Origin: Aurantiochytrium sp. KH105
Taxonomy: Eukaryota > Sar > Bigyra > Thraustochytrida > Thraustochytriidae
Assembly: GCA_003116975.1 (NCBI GenBank)
Contig: BGKB01000011.1
Location: forward strand, 558,001 to 622,000
Length of the DNA: 64,000 nucleotides
Direction of reading: 5' to 3'
Shown here: piece by piece, positions 38,757-49,449 of the stretch
How positions within the stretch are numbered: position 1 is the stretch's first letter
Layout: each line of letters opens with the position of its first letter
Made by a program: the position numbers and the translations under genes
The notes under the pieces: generated by a model
Told to the model about the DNA's origin: nothing
Seen by the model: the letters and a program-made list of their open reading frames with translations, nothing else
The model's database searches: none

Positions 38757-41481
38757 CTTCCAGAGGCTCTTGTCTGGCGAGAAAGGGTCACACTCGCCGC
38801 TGCCGCCCATGTCACGATCCGAGAGCGAGGCGTCGAACCCGGCTGCGAAAATGGGCATGCCGCCCCGCGCGACTTCGAGCACCGCACTGCAGGTGTTTGC
38901 AAAGGCATCCACGTACACGCCTGGCACGCCGACGCGGGCGCTCAAGGCCACGACGATTGCGCTGGTCAAAAAGGAGCCAGCAAACGAGGGCCTTGGCGCC
39001 CGCGTGGCAAGCAGCGCCAAGTTCATTAACTACGCAAACAAAGCGAGCATGGTGCGCGTGATCCACACCGAGTCTGTGCAAACAGGGCTTTTGCGCGGAC
39101 ACGCCGAGCCCATCGTCGACATGAAGTTTTGCCCGAATCAGGACTCTCTTGTGGCCACCGTGTCTACGGACGGCCTCGGCATCGTCTGGGAGCTGCGCCA
39201 TGTGGCCGAGTCAGGCAAGGTCGAGTATCGGGAGGCTATTCGCGTACGTACCACGCAGCCCAATGAAACCTTTGGCGCCGTCGAGTGGCATGCCAAGAAT
39301 CAACGTGTCATTGCGCTCATTCATGGTGGTACTGTCTCCGTCGTGATGTTAAGCTCGAAACTTTGGAATGCCCAGCAGGCAGCCGGTCGGGAGGGTCTCG
39401 CGATCGAAAAGGTCCGCTGCGCCTACGCTCAGGTCGCCCAGCAGCCCGGAGTGCGCGTGCTCAGCGCAAGCTTCTCCGCAGATGGAAACACCTTGCTTGT
39501 TGGCTGTTCGGATGGCACTGTGTGCGGCCTCAACGCTTCTTCGCTTATCGAGGACGCCGAGAGTCCCGAACTTGGGGTGCTTTGGCAGCTTTCTGCCGGT
39601 GATGGCCTTGGTGTTTCTTTGTGCCGCTTCCTTCAGCACGGTGACCATTTCTTGCTTACGGGTGTTCGCGGGAACACGCTGTTGCGCCTTTGGACGTGGG
39701 ACTCGAGTGCTGTCAAGTACAAGCCATCGCATGAGCTCACGCTGGCCGACGCGGGACCTCTGTACTCGGCTGCTGTCGACTCTTCGGGCCAGTACGTCTT
39801 TGTTGGTATTCCGCAACGAAACGTTCTCCTTTGCAGCAAGCTCAATTCGAGTTCTGTCCAGCTCGATCGTCCTGTCGAGTACGAGCTCGATTGTCCCGTG
39901 CTGAGTTTTTCAACGCGTCGCGCCGCGCCTGACTCGGAGATTATCCTCTGTCAACAGACCAAGGGTATTCAATTCTTTTCATTCTCCCCTAGTTCAGACT
40001 ACGAGCAGCAACAAGTTCCGCGCCAAGCTGCATCATCACCTGCTCCCGCGCCGCAAGCGCCGACCATGCGTGATCGCCAAGACAGTGGTCTCATGCGGCC
40101 CGATCAGCTTCAGCATCAGGAGCAGCAGCAACCGCCACAACAGCAACAGCAGCAGCAGCAGCAGCCGCCGCAGCAGCAGCAACAGCAGCAACCACAACAG
40201 CAGTATCAGCAGCACGCTCCGCAGCAAATGTATCAGCAACACCAGCAGTATCCGTCTCACTTTATGGCGAACGGGGCTGGTCTCGCTCCCGGCGGCGGCG
40301 GCGGCGGCGGTAGTGGCTTGGAAGAAGCCCTCTCGAGGCATCTCGGAGCTTTGGAATCAAGGCAGAAACAGGTTTCTGATGAACAATCGGACAAGTTCAT
40401 GTCGCAGCAAAAGAGCCTCCTCCAGGTGCTGGCCAAGTCCCTGGGAGAGATCCCCGAAAACGTCGATGAAGCTGTCAAGGATGCCTTTGAGGACGAGGAC
40501 ACGGCCGGTGCGTTGGCAGACGCTATTCTCGGAAAACTTTCGCCTGCTCTTGGCCAGTCTCTGGCCGAGGCTCTTGACCAGAGCACCGCAGGCAAGTTCG
40601 ACGCCGTCGACGCGGCTGCCAACAAGGTCGCCCAAGCACTGCGCAAGACCGCACAAGATGCGTTCAAGGACGCCATGCGCACATCGTTCATCCCTGCGTT
40701 TGAGGCCGGCTGCAACAATCTCCTCGCGCAATTCGCCAAGGCTGCTGAGAGCGCCAAGCCGCAGCAGAGTGGCGCGCAGTCCTCAAACACTTCGGATCCT
40801 GAACTTGCACGCAAGCTTCTCGAAGTTCAAGAGCGCCAGGCCGCTATGGAATCGAGTTTGCAACGCATCGAGAACATGCTCGCGAGGACGATGCATTCGT
40901 CGTCAATGTCAACCGGATCCGCCCCACCCGCCACCAGCGGCCACATGCAGCAGCAGCAGCAGCAATCGCCGCCTCCTTCGGTGCCCTCGCCGAACCTGGG
41001 CGGCATGCCGCCAGGTGCCCCTGCCTCTTTGCACCCGGACTTGATGCCCCTGTTCAACGACATCCTTGGCTACTTGAACAGTGGCGACTATCAGAGTGCC
41101 TTTCTCAAGGCGCTGAGCGAGTCGAACCTTGACCTCGTGGTGGCGACTTGCAACCAGGTCGATCCGGAGCGCGTCTTTGCTGGTGCACAGGGTGTGGCTC
41201 TCAGTCAACGCGTCCTTTTGGCTCTCGTTCAGCAGCTCAGTGTGGATTTGCTCACCGACACGCCGCTCAAGCTGCAGTGGATGCAGCGAGGTGCCATGGC
41301 GCTTAACCCGCAAGACCGCGACGTGGGTATTCACGTTTCTCGCGTCATGAACGAGGTCCGCAACCATATGGAGTCGCAGCGCCAGTACGTTGTGCAGGCC
41401 GAGAACACTGGGGCTTCTCCGAACCGCTCACTCTTTGAGATGTGCCTCAACATCGTGTCTTCTCGCGCCGCTTCCACCTAG
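38539..41481 (+). CDS. EDC4: Enhancer of mRNA-decapping protein 4 (EDC4/Ge-1/VARICOSE)
   Basis: 980 residues, ATG at 38539, single exon. EDC4 scaffolds DCP1/DCP2 and XRN1 in P-bodies. N-terminal disordered part with a 13-Gln run (about residues 60-72). WD40-like propeller at about 175-490 (LLRGHAEPIVDMKFCPNQD, ATVSTDGLGIVWEL, FSADGNTLLVGCSDG). A long Gln/Pro/Ser linker with Gln runs (nt 40110-40245) and a Gly run follows. Next comes an extended helical region (GLEEALSRHLGALESRQKQ). The C-terminal Ge-1 domain is at about 830-960 (LNSGDYQSAFLKALSESNLD, LSQRVLLALVQQLSVDLLTD, LQWMQRGAMALNPQD), which in animals mediates P-body targeting and XRN1 binding. It is shorter than human EDC4 (about 1400 residues) but has the full domain order. 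Confidence 0.88.
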
Positions 41482-42195
41482 GCCGGCCGTTCTGATAAGC
41501 TTATAAAGGTATAAAGCAACCTTGCCAGTGATTTTTCATCCTTGCTCGCATTCGCGCATCGCTTTCCAAGTCTTATGCATCGCAACGACAGTGCTGCGTC
41601 TATCTTGCTTGCAGACCAGTGCGCACGTGCATCACGCCTACTTCCCTTCCCTCCCGGCGTTGGTCGCCCTGAAATAGACTATCCTCGCGAACCGTCCGCA
41701 GCCGCGCACCGTCGTGACGTGATGTGGCACGGCGAGCTGGCCACCGTTTGGCCTCCCTGGCGCTGTCAAGTCGTACGCCGTAGTCGTCGCGCGCAGGCTC
41801 CTCTGCGCGCAGTCTTGACCGTCTCGTGCCCCGCACCGCCGCACCACACTGACAGCGACAGTGACAGTGAGTCAAGTTCTACCGCTTATACCTCCCAAAA
41901 CGAGGTTACAACTAGACGCTCCTCTTCCGCCCTGCGCGACGGACCGCGGAGGAGCCTCGCGAGGCTGCAGATCAAGAACGAGGGCGAGGGCGAGGGCGAG
42001 GGCGACAGCGCGACAGCGCGACAGCGCGAGCGAGCCCAGGCCAACGCTGGGCCGGAAGCCGCGGGGCCCGCCTGCCGCGGCTCCGGGCAAGCTGGCCTGA
42101 GCAGTTTGGGGACTTGCTCTCTTTTCCCGGCCTCGCTTTTCATCAGGCAGGTCGCCTCGCGCCAGCGACCACTCGCAGCCGCACTCGCGCTCGCG
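41482..42195. other. Region upstream of the ceramidase-like gene
   Basis: The ceramidase frame is open back to 41542 but starts there without an ATG. The codons before 42196 are Arg/Ser/Ala low complexity with a (GAGGGC)n and (GCGACA)n simple repeat at 41975-42030. I treat it as leader and promoter. Confidence 0.5.
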
Positions 42196-43122
42196 ATGGC
42201 GCGGACGTTGATTGGCGCCAAGGGCGCGTCGCTGCCGGTCGGCGTGCTGGGGGCCTCAGTGTTCGTGACGACGGCGATGTGCTTCGCGCTCCTCGCGCTC
42301 GCGGACGGCTCGTGGGAAAACTGGCAGCAGGCCACGTGCTTGCAGACGCAGTGCTTTTGCGAGCGCCCTCGAGACGGTCTGCTGCGGCAGCCTGCGAACA
42401 CATGGTCGAACCTCGCGTTCTCCGTGACGGGCGTCCTGGCACTCTGCGAGAGCATTGAACAAAAGCTGCACAGCCGGACTCTCAAGGAGACGCCGCTGCA
42501 AAAGCTCGGACTGAACTTTGTGGCCTTGTTTGGTATGTCCAACATTTTGCTCGGCTTTGGCTCCGGATGGTATCACGCCTCGCTCACGCTCTACGGGCAA
42601 TTTATCGACAACGCCGGCATGTACTTGGTGTGCTCTGCGCCAGCTCTCTATGCTCTTGCCTGTATGCGTCTGCATCGCGCTGGTCCCAAGGCCGCTTCGG
42701 CCGTTCAGAACGCTATCGTCCATCGCTTCCTCGTCGAATTTCTCATGGTCAATGCGGGTTTGGGCTGGCTCTGCCTTGTGTATCCTGTAACGCGTCGGTA
42801 TATCTTCTTTAGCCTCGTCGCTTTCGCCGCTGCCTGCGAAATACGGGCCAGGCATGAATGTGGCTCGGAACGGGCGCAACGTGCGGAGGGCCGCGTCTTC
42901 TTTGCTGGTCTTGCGACGTTTTTGCTGGCCTTTGCAATATGGATCGCCGACATTCGCGGCTGGATCTGTGATCCAGACAGCCTTCTCCAAGGCCACGCCG
43001 TCTGGCATCTGCTCTGCGGCTTGGCCTCGTGGCTCATCTTTCTCTATTTTCACCGCATTATCTTTGGTGTACAACAGTTGAAAGCGGGCGCTGTAAATGC
43101 AGGTGACTGCTCCATTGTCTGA
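42196..43122 (+). CDS. Alkaline ceramidase-like (CREST superfamily) membrane protein
   Basis: 308 residues from ATG 42196, with about seven hydrophobic helices. Conserved ceramidase-family blocks appear in order: CFCERPRDGLLRQPANTWSN (the divalent-metal and substrate loop; alkaline ceramidases usually read D/E-W-C-E there), FGSGWYHASLTLYGQFIDNAGM (His near 127, Asp near 138) and LLQGHAVWHLLCGL (two His near 268 and 272). Together these supply the three zinc-binding histidines of the CREST fold shared with Per1 and adiponectin receptors. The likely reaction is hydrolysis of ceramide to sphingosine and fatty acid in ER/Golgi membranes. The C-terminus is a short cytosolic tail. Substrate preference cannot be read from sequence, and a Per1-like relative is the main alternative. 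Confidence 0.82.
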   Translation: MARTLIGAKGASLPVGVLGASVFVTTAMCFALLALADGSWENWQQATCLQTQCFCERPRDGLLRQPANTWSNLAFSVTGVLALCESIEQKLHSRTLKETPLQKLGLNFVALFGMSNILLGFGSGWYHASLTLYGQFIDNAGMYLVCSAPALYALACMRLHRAGPKAASAVQNAIVHRFLVEFLMVNAGLGWLCLVYPVTRRYIFFSLVAFAAACEIRARHECGSERAQRAEGRVFFAGLATFLLAFAIWIADIRGWICDPDSLLQGHAVWHLLCGLASWLIFLYFHRIIFGVQQLKAGAVNAGDCSIV

Positions 43123-43394
43123 GTCTCTGACGAACTGAAGAACAAAATTCTTCGCGCAAGCTCAATTCTGTGTCTAGAATCTATAAACCTATACATGTCG
43201 CAGACGCTCATGTTCGTTCTCCATCGCCAATTCTCTCCCGTGCTTTCTTTCTATCTTTTCTTGTTCCTCTCGACGTTCGGCATTGATGGAAGGTGCCAAC
43301 GCATCACAGGTGAGGCCGACGCGTTGGCGACTAGAGATGCGAGCTTTTTTTTTCTTTTTCCCAGATGACTTTTTCACACACGCTGAGAGAGAAA

Positions 43395-46300
43395 TTAATC
43401 TTCATGACCGTGGGAGAAATCGTGCGCGTCCCGTTGGCAAACCGGGCACTTGGGATTATCCATAAGCCAGCGAACAATACAGTCCGAATGAAAGCGACTG
43501 CAGATTGCGATGCGCCATTGGTTGTTTCAGCAATTGTATATGAACACAACGAGATTAAACAGAGCAGCGCGTGTCGAGTCAGCAACAGCAACCTATCATC
43601 ATTCCTTTTCGCCGTCCCGCCCCCTCTTGACCAAACCCTCGTCCTCCTCTCTCCCCCCTCCCTTTTTTCGCAATCCTTTCCATTCCTCACTCTCTGTATC
43701 AAGAAACCTACTGAAAACATGGCAGCGTTCGCAAACGATCGCCGTCTGAATAGTCTCCCAGGCAGATGAGACAATTTGATTGGTCGCCAGAGAAGCTGCT
43801 CGAAGTAAATTCGTGCTCGGGAAGACGCAAGATGTCGTGCTCGCTCATACCCGTCCCTCGACGGCGATGCGCGGCAAGAACGAGATCCGGTCTGCGCCTA
43901 GAAGAAATCACCGATCCCAACATATGGTCCCAGATCGACGAACCGTTCTCCCACGGATCAGGCAATAAGACGACGCGCGGTGCGTTTGAACGTTGCGGCC
44001 CTCGGTCGCTATACATGTTGCGCAAGGCATGTCGGGCTAGAGCGGATCCGTCTTCGCCTCGAAGGCTGCCCCCGCCCGAGGGAAGGTTGAAACGGACCTG
44101 GCTATCGTCGTCGTCATCTCTCGCCCCCAAATTAAAGCGAACGCTACGCCGCATCGATCTGCGGCCCCAAAGCGAGTCATTCGACGGCGACTCAAGACTC
44201 TGGGTGACAAAGTTCTGCACAGCGGCCTCTGCTTCAGATTCAGAGTGGCAAAATTCGAGCGTAAAATGCAACCTCTGCTCAATTTCTCTGCGCTCGTTTG
44301 GTCGCACGGCACCAAGAATTTCGCACACTGTCTCACGTCTCGCTTCAAATGCAGCCTCCACATCAAATGCTCCCGTTCGACGCTGCACTTCGGTGGCACG
44401 AGCCGATGCTTGCCCTGACTCCGTCTGACCATCATCGTCTTCGTCCGGATCAGCTGCAGCTGCAGCTGCACCGCCAGCTGCACCAGCACCAGTAGCACCA
44501 GCACTTGTAGCATCAGCACGAGTATCATCAGCATCAGCGCTACCAGCTGCATTCGTTGAACCTTCAATATGAGTCTCTTCGTCTGCACTTGTTGTGATGT
44601 CTTCTTCTGATCTTGCCACTGCCGCCAACGCAGGAGCAGATTCGGAAACAACCGCGGGCGCAGGCGCGGACGGTGGCGCGACGTCACTTCCCCGTGCTAA
44701 ACTCTCTCCATCCGCCCGTGCCTCGATCCGCGGGCTTTGATCGTCTTCGAGAGGGGGGGTAGAAGCGCTCCGAGCGGCAAGCAGCGGCTCCGTCTCACTT
44801 GTGTGCGAAGCAACTTCCGTGTCTACATCGGACTCGGAATGGCCATGCAACGAGACGCGGGCCATCTCGCGAATCAGCTTTTTCACGGCCGGAGGCACGC
44901 GAACATTTTTGCAGCAGGCCGTGCAAGTGAGCGATTTCGCGAGCGCGAGGTCCGTCGCGCGCATTTGTGAGTCAGATGAGGCCGAGGAAGGCGACGATGA
45001 TAGGGAAGCGTCAGGCGCTGCGGCGGCAGCTTGCCTATGATGAATGTACTGCATACGTCCACACGTCACTGTGCCGCACTTGAATTGCAAAGGCGGAAGT
45101 GGCGTCGACAAATCGAGACTCGCAACTGTAGCAGAGTCATCAGCATGTCCGTACCCCGTCAGACCTTGCTCTGATGAAAACGTGCGCGGGCCCTGCAGGG
45201 CCATGGCGCGATCATCCGGCATCATTCCAAAGACGCAGGTCAGCTGAAAGTCAGCATCAAGGGTATTTCCTAGACTTTGAACGTCAAGGGAAGTCTTGGG
45301 AATGTTTACCATGACGAGTTGCTCGCCCTCCGGAAATTCATCAGCAACTGAAGCGTCCTCGAAAGGTTCCGCGCCAGCCACATTTACGTGAGTCTGTATG
45401 ATAACGCGCCCAGGCTGCCCGGGTTCCAGATGATACACCTTGAGAACAACGTCGCGCTCGACCCGACGATTAATGTCAAAGGCGACGTCCATGTTTGGCA
45501 AATATCTTGCCTCGCGAATTCCCTGCACCATCGTTGAGTGCAGAAAGTCAGTCTGATCGCCGTTCATGACCATCACGTACGGTCGACAGCCTTGCGGGGC
45601 CGCGCGATCCTCCGAGCTGATGCGCGGCGCGTGGGAAAGAACGACCTTGCGAAGAACCATTCGCCGCCAATACATTGGCTCGGATTCGGCCGGCAGAGCC
45701 GGACGAACATATCCCAATGCACCCACGACACGCCGCGCACAAGCACGAGCGTCGGGTCCATCAGGGTCCCCAAAGGTCGGCCTTCTCGAGCTTGACGAAC
45801 TATTCCGACATCCCCAAAGTGCGCGGCCGTTCACACGAGACCACAGGTTGGTGCGTTTGTACGAGGCGGAAAACGTCCGTAAGCGAGGCGAGGTTGGCAT
45901 CGGCGGCACATTGGTTGACTGCGCAGAAATTGTCGACCCGCCATTGCTAAGCTCCAGGCCCGATAGACCCGTTTCTCGAACGTGTTGAAAAAGAGTCATG
46001 GCCTCGGCAACATCGGTCGCGCGCCCTTGTGAAGCGGCGCTCAAGAGCACGCAAGTGATGGCCAGGTACTGCAAGTGTTGTTCTGAGGCAGCAATGACAA
46101 ATGCAACGCGATGCCCATCCGCGCGAGTCCATTGCAGGATGCGACGTACATCATCAATGCACGAGCATGGGGCCACAATACCGGTGCGGGCAGGGTCGCC
46201 CGATGAGACATGGACCATGCCAGAGGCAAAGACCGAGGTCACGTCGCATGAGGTGTCCGTCAAGCCAAAGGAAAAGACCTCAAACCGTCGTCGACTTCGC

Positions 46301-46602
46301 TCGAGACCAGCGGCGGCACGTCTTAGTACCGAGGTCCCTCGGTGCACGAGGGTTGATGAAGGTGTTGCGCGCGTCTCTGCTTCCTTGCGAACCGCCTCAT
46401 AAATATGCGCTGCGTGCTTTTCGTGAAGCATGACGACCTGCGGTGTCACAGCGACCAGGCCATACTGTGGCCAGTATTGTGTTGCGAGTCGATCGAATTT
46501 CCTCGCACGAGCCAACTTGCGTAGCTTGGCCCAAACTCCACGGCGCACACTCTGCGCAGATTGCGATGATGAAGACGAAACCTGGTCGCGTTGACTCGCC
46601 AT
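43395..46602 (-). CDS. PTEN/tensin-like pseudophosphatase, C2 and RING-H2 protein
   Basis: Two exons on the minus strand, 46602-43712 and 43497-43395, with an intron of 214 nt (GTAGGT...GCAG). The junction lies inside the RING and rebuilds LPCFHRFHSDC, then CPVC and a stop: 997 residues. The RING-H2 ligands are complete (CLIC, PCFHRFH, DC, CPVC), predicting an E3 ubiquitin ligase. At about residues 105-200 there is a PTEN/auxilin-type phosphatase-like fold (RFEVFSFGLTD, then HRVAFVIAASEQHLQYLAITC). The active-site CX5R is absent, so it would be catalytically dead. At about 280-460 there is a tensin-type C2 domain (RKVVLSHAPRIS, CRPYVMVMNGDQ, RDVVLKVYHLEPG). The middle (about 540-750) is an acidic, Ala/Ser-rich disordered region with a small Cys cluster, CTACC. 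Confidence is high for the RING and intron, moderate for PTEN/C2. Confidence 0.85.
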
Positions 46603-47382
46603 TTTCCCACAACGAAGGTCACCTTCGGGAAACCACTCGTATCCGTGATGCGAGCCCGAAGAAGGTTGGCCGAAAGCAAGTCGTCCTTTGTAGCCTTCGC
46701 CTTCTTCTCAAACGAACTCGAGGTACGAAGGGGGGAATCGTCTTTGGAGCGACTCGGTCAACGCGTGTCGTAGTTTCTGAAAAGGAGCCGAGCCTGTACC
46801 AGAGTATGCCAATCTCCCCCGCGTGGTCCTAGCCCGAAGCGGGTCGCGCGCGTGTCGCCGTCGAGAATACGATCGCGCGCGCACGCACGAGGCTTCGAGC
46901 GGGCTTCCTTCCCTCGATGACCGACGTTTTCCGCGGCACGCACACCAACCCACCGAGCGGGCCGCCGAGGGCCCGGGCTCCGGAGACGCGCGTGGGCGGC
47001 GAGCGCGGTCTGCGCTGCGCGGGGGAGCCTTCCTCCCGCGTCCGCGCGCGCGAGCCCCCCGGCGTCGCGTGTCTGGGCGCAGGCGAGCAGGCGGGCGGGC
47101 GGGCTCGATCCGATCCAATCTGATCCGATCCAGCCCGATCCGCGCCCCGGGGCTGTCTCTCGCCCGGTCTGTCGGCCGGCCCGTCCGGCGCGGCGCCGGG
47201 ACTCGCCGCGGACAGGACGCCGCGCGGGGCAGGCGGGGCGGCGCGGAGCGGGGGGCGCAGGGGCCGCGGCGAGCGTCGCCGGCCGCGAGCTTCGATTCGC
47301 GCTTGCCTCGCGCGAGAGCTCCGAGGAGAACTGGCAGAATTCAAACTTTCTTTCTTTCTTCTTCTCCGACTGTCACCCGACC

Positions 47383-47610
47383 GAGGAATGAGTGAATTCG
47401 AATAAGCGAACTCGAATGAATGAGGTGAATGAATTCAAGCTGACCACTGTGAATGAATTCGAATGAATGAATGAGTGAATTCGAATGAATGAATGAATTC
47501 GAATAGGTAGTAGGCGTAAATGCATGAACTCGACTCGGAGTGAATGAGTGAAGTCGAGTGAATGACCATGGTGAGTGAATTCAAATGAATGAACGAATGA
47601 ATGAAGGAAC
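47383..47610. repeat. GAATGAATTCGA tetranucleotide-derived repeat
   Basis: About 230 bp of degenerate GAATGAAT and GAATTCGAAT units, including many EcoRI-like GAATTC palindromes, interspersed with unique sequence. It resembles, without being identical to, the AAATTC repeat near 5.1 kb. Non-coding. Confidence 0.88.
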
Positions 47611-48524
47611 GTCTTGCAAATCTGCAAACAAAGTCGCTTTCCCCCGTCGCTGGGAGCGGCCCGGGATGCTCCTTTCGTTTGAGAAAACGGAAGCCTGCCT
47701 GCGAAGTCGACGGGATCGAAGCCGAGTCGGCAGCGACGGTGAAAGCTGTGCAGGTGATGGCGGCGACGATAGTGACGATGCTGAAAGGAGTGACATCAAT
47801 GACGACGACGAAGATAGGGGAGATAGCGCCTGCTGGCCTATGACCAAATGAGAAGAGGATTGAAGATGCTATTTTGTTTCAAGTCGCGCTCGGTGCACTG
47901 CACGTTTGATTCCAGATATTATCTTCATGTTCTCGAACTGGTTTGAATACGCTTTCGTGCCCTGCAGCTGCTGGCAGAAGCTAAAAAGTTCATACGTACG
48001 TTCGATTAAGGAAGGAATCACGAAATTCGCACAGGAAATTGTTCTCATTCGAGAAGTTTCTCGAGAAATTAGGGAACAGCTTGAAGAAAAGCTTGCATTG
48101 TTTGTAAATGTGTGCTACTTACAAAGGAGGCGAGCGTCACGTAGTGAGCGAAGCTGAACACCCACGTCATGGATGTTAGAATGCAAAAGAACCTGGATAC
48201 AGAGCCAAATGTATAACTGATAGAATTTGCAGGGTGCAAGCATGTGCAAGTTTGATACAGATATTGAGTGTCACGAGAAGGCCCTAGGTTCCAAAAAGCA
48301 TGCTGGACAAGCTTGTAGGACGCAATCGTTTTTGTTTCAGACATGACATTGCGATCTTTTAAGCGCTGTTGCGCGAGGATTTTACGGCTTGGACCTACTG
48401 TCCAGGTAGCATATGTCATTCCTTGAAATTCATGTATCGTTGCCACCTTCGGGATCAGTCGAGCGCAACGCTATTTCAAATTTCCCAACCCACACGAAAA
48501 GCTCGGCAAAGCCACTGACGTCAA

Positions 48525-48549
48525 CCCACCCCCCCCCCTCCCCCCCCCA
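48525..48549. repeat. Poly-C tract
   Basis: A run of about 25 bases that is C except for one A and one T. It is G-rich on the minus strand, so structure formation is possible there. Confidence 0.85.
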
Positions 48550-49449
48550 TCCCCGGCGCAACTCAACAAACTCAATTTTATCTGATTCACGATCGAGAGC
48601 TCAAGAAAGGAAAGACGATGGCCACCATTTTTTAACTTGCGAAGATCTGGCTTCATGACGAAATGTAGTAGTATTATTTTCCTCCAGAAAATCGATCAAG
48701 TCGCGAGCTTTGACGAGAAATAGCCTCTCTCAATAACCATGAGGCTTGAAATGAATAAGAACAAGCACTCCATGTGAACACAAGTAGTGACGCGATGCGA
48801 TCTGGCCATGATACGACGCGACGCGCACTGCTCACGATGTGCAGGGCTGCGATGCGTCATGGTGCGGAAAGAAGCTAAAAGGAAGCATGAGCCAACTAAA
48901 AAAATCTTTCCATCAGCAACAAAGACCCTCGTCACCGTGTGATACGAGAGCAAAACCAAACACGAGCAGACCTCGCCAAAGCGCGCGGGAGCTGACGAGG
49001 CCGAGTCGTCGCGGGACGGCAGTGGGGCGACGCGCCCCGCCAGTCGCCTCGCGAGCAGCAGCTCGCAGTGCCGACAGGTGAGCCGGCGGCGAGGCTGAGC
49101 GCAGCAGGTGCATGTGGTTCAGGCCCTCTGTCTCTATCTCTCTCCCCACGGACCCACGTCGCGGGCTCAAGCCGCCGGCAAAGGCGACCACGAGCGAGCA
49201 AGCCTCGGGAGGCAGCTTTGCACGTCGAGACTAACGCAGGAGACCTTAGCGCGTGGACACCGCCAGACCCGGCGTTCATATCTCCGCGATTGACGACCGC
49301 GGAACCGTTTACTCGCAGCAGCAAGGCGCAAAGACAATCTCCTTTCTCCTTCTGCTCGGCGCTGCCGCCACTATCGAGCAACCCGGTGCGCATAGGACTG
49401 GCGTCCCCGCCGAGGACGCGTAGGACGTGTGTTTGCTAGCACGGCAAGA

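Larger units (their letters stand above)
46603..49449. other. 2.8-kb intergenic region before the BEACH gene
   Basis: 46603-47340 is CpG-rich, probably the RING-gene promoter, with antisense-overlapping frames that are compositional artefacts. 47383-47610 is a GAATGAATTCGA-type repeat (separate entry). 47850-48660 is AT-richer; on the minus strand, 48069-48446 is open with hydrophobic patches followed by a GTAAGT-like donor, but no domain is recognisable. 48525-48549 is a C-tract. TGTAGTAGTAT lies at 48664-48674. 48950-49440 is GC-rich leader. Confidence 0.45.

Noticed and set aside
42256..43074. A 272-codon frame antisense to the ceramidase-like gene
   Set aside because: The sense strand shows ordered ceramidase motifs and seven hydrophobic helices.
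46823..47395. A 190-codon Arg/Ala-rich plus-strand frame
   Set aside because: CpG-island composition opens frames on both strands here; no start context or motif.
48069..48446. Minus-strand frame of 125 codons with hydrophobic patches
   Set aside because: No signal peptide, domain or convincing exon partner. A GTAAGT follows one hydrophobic patch but no reading frame continues from it.
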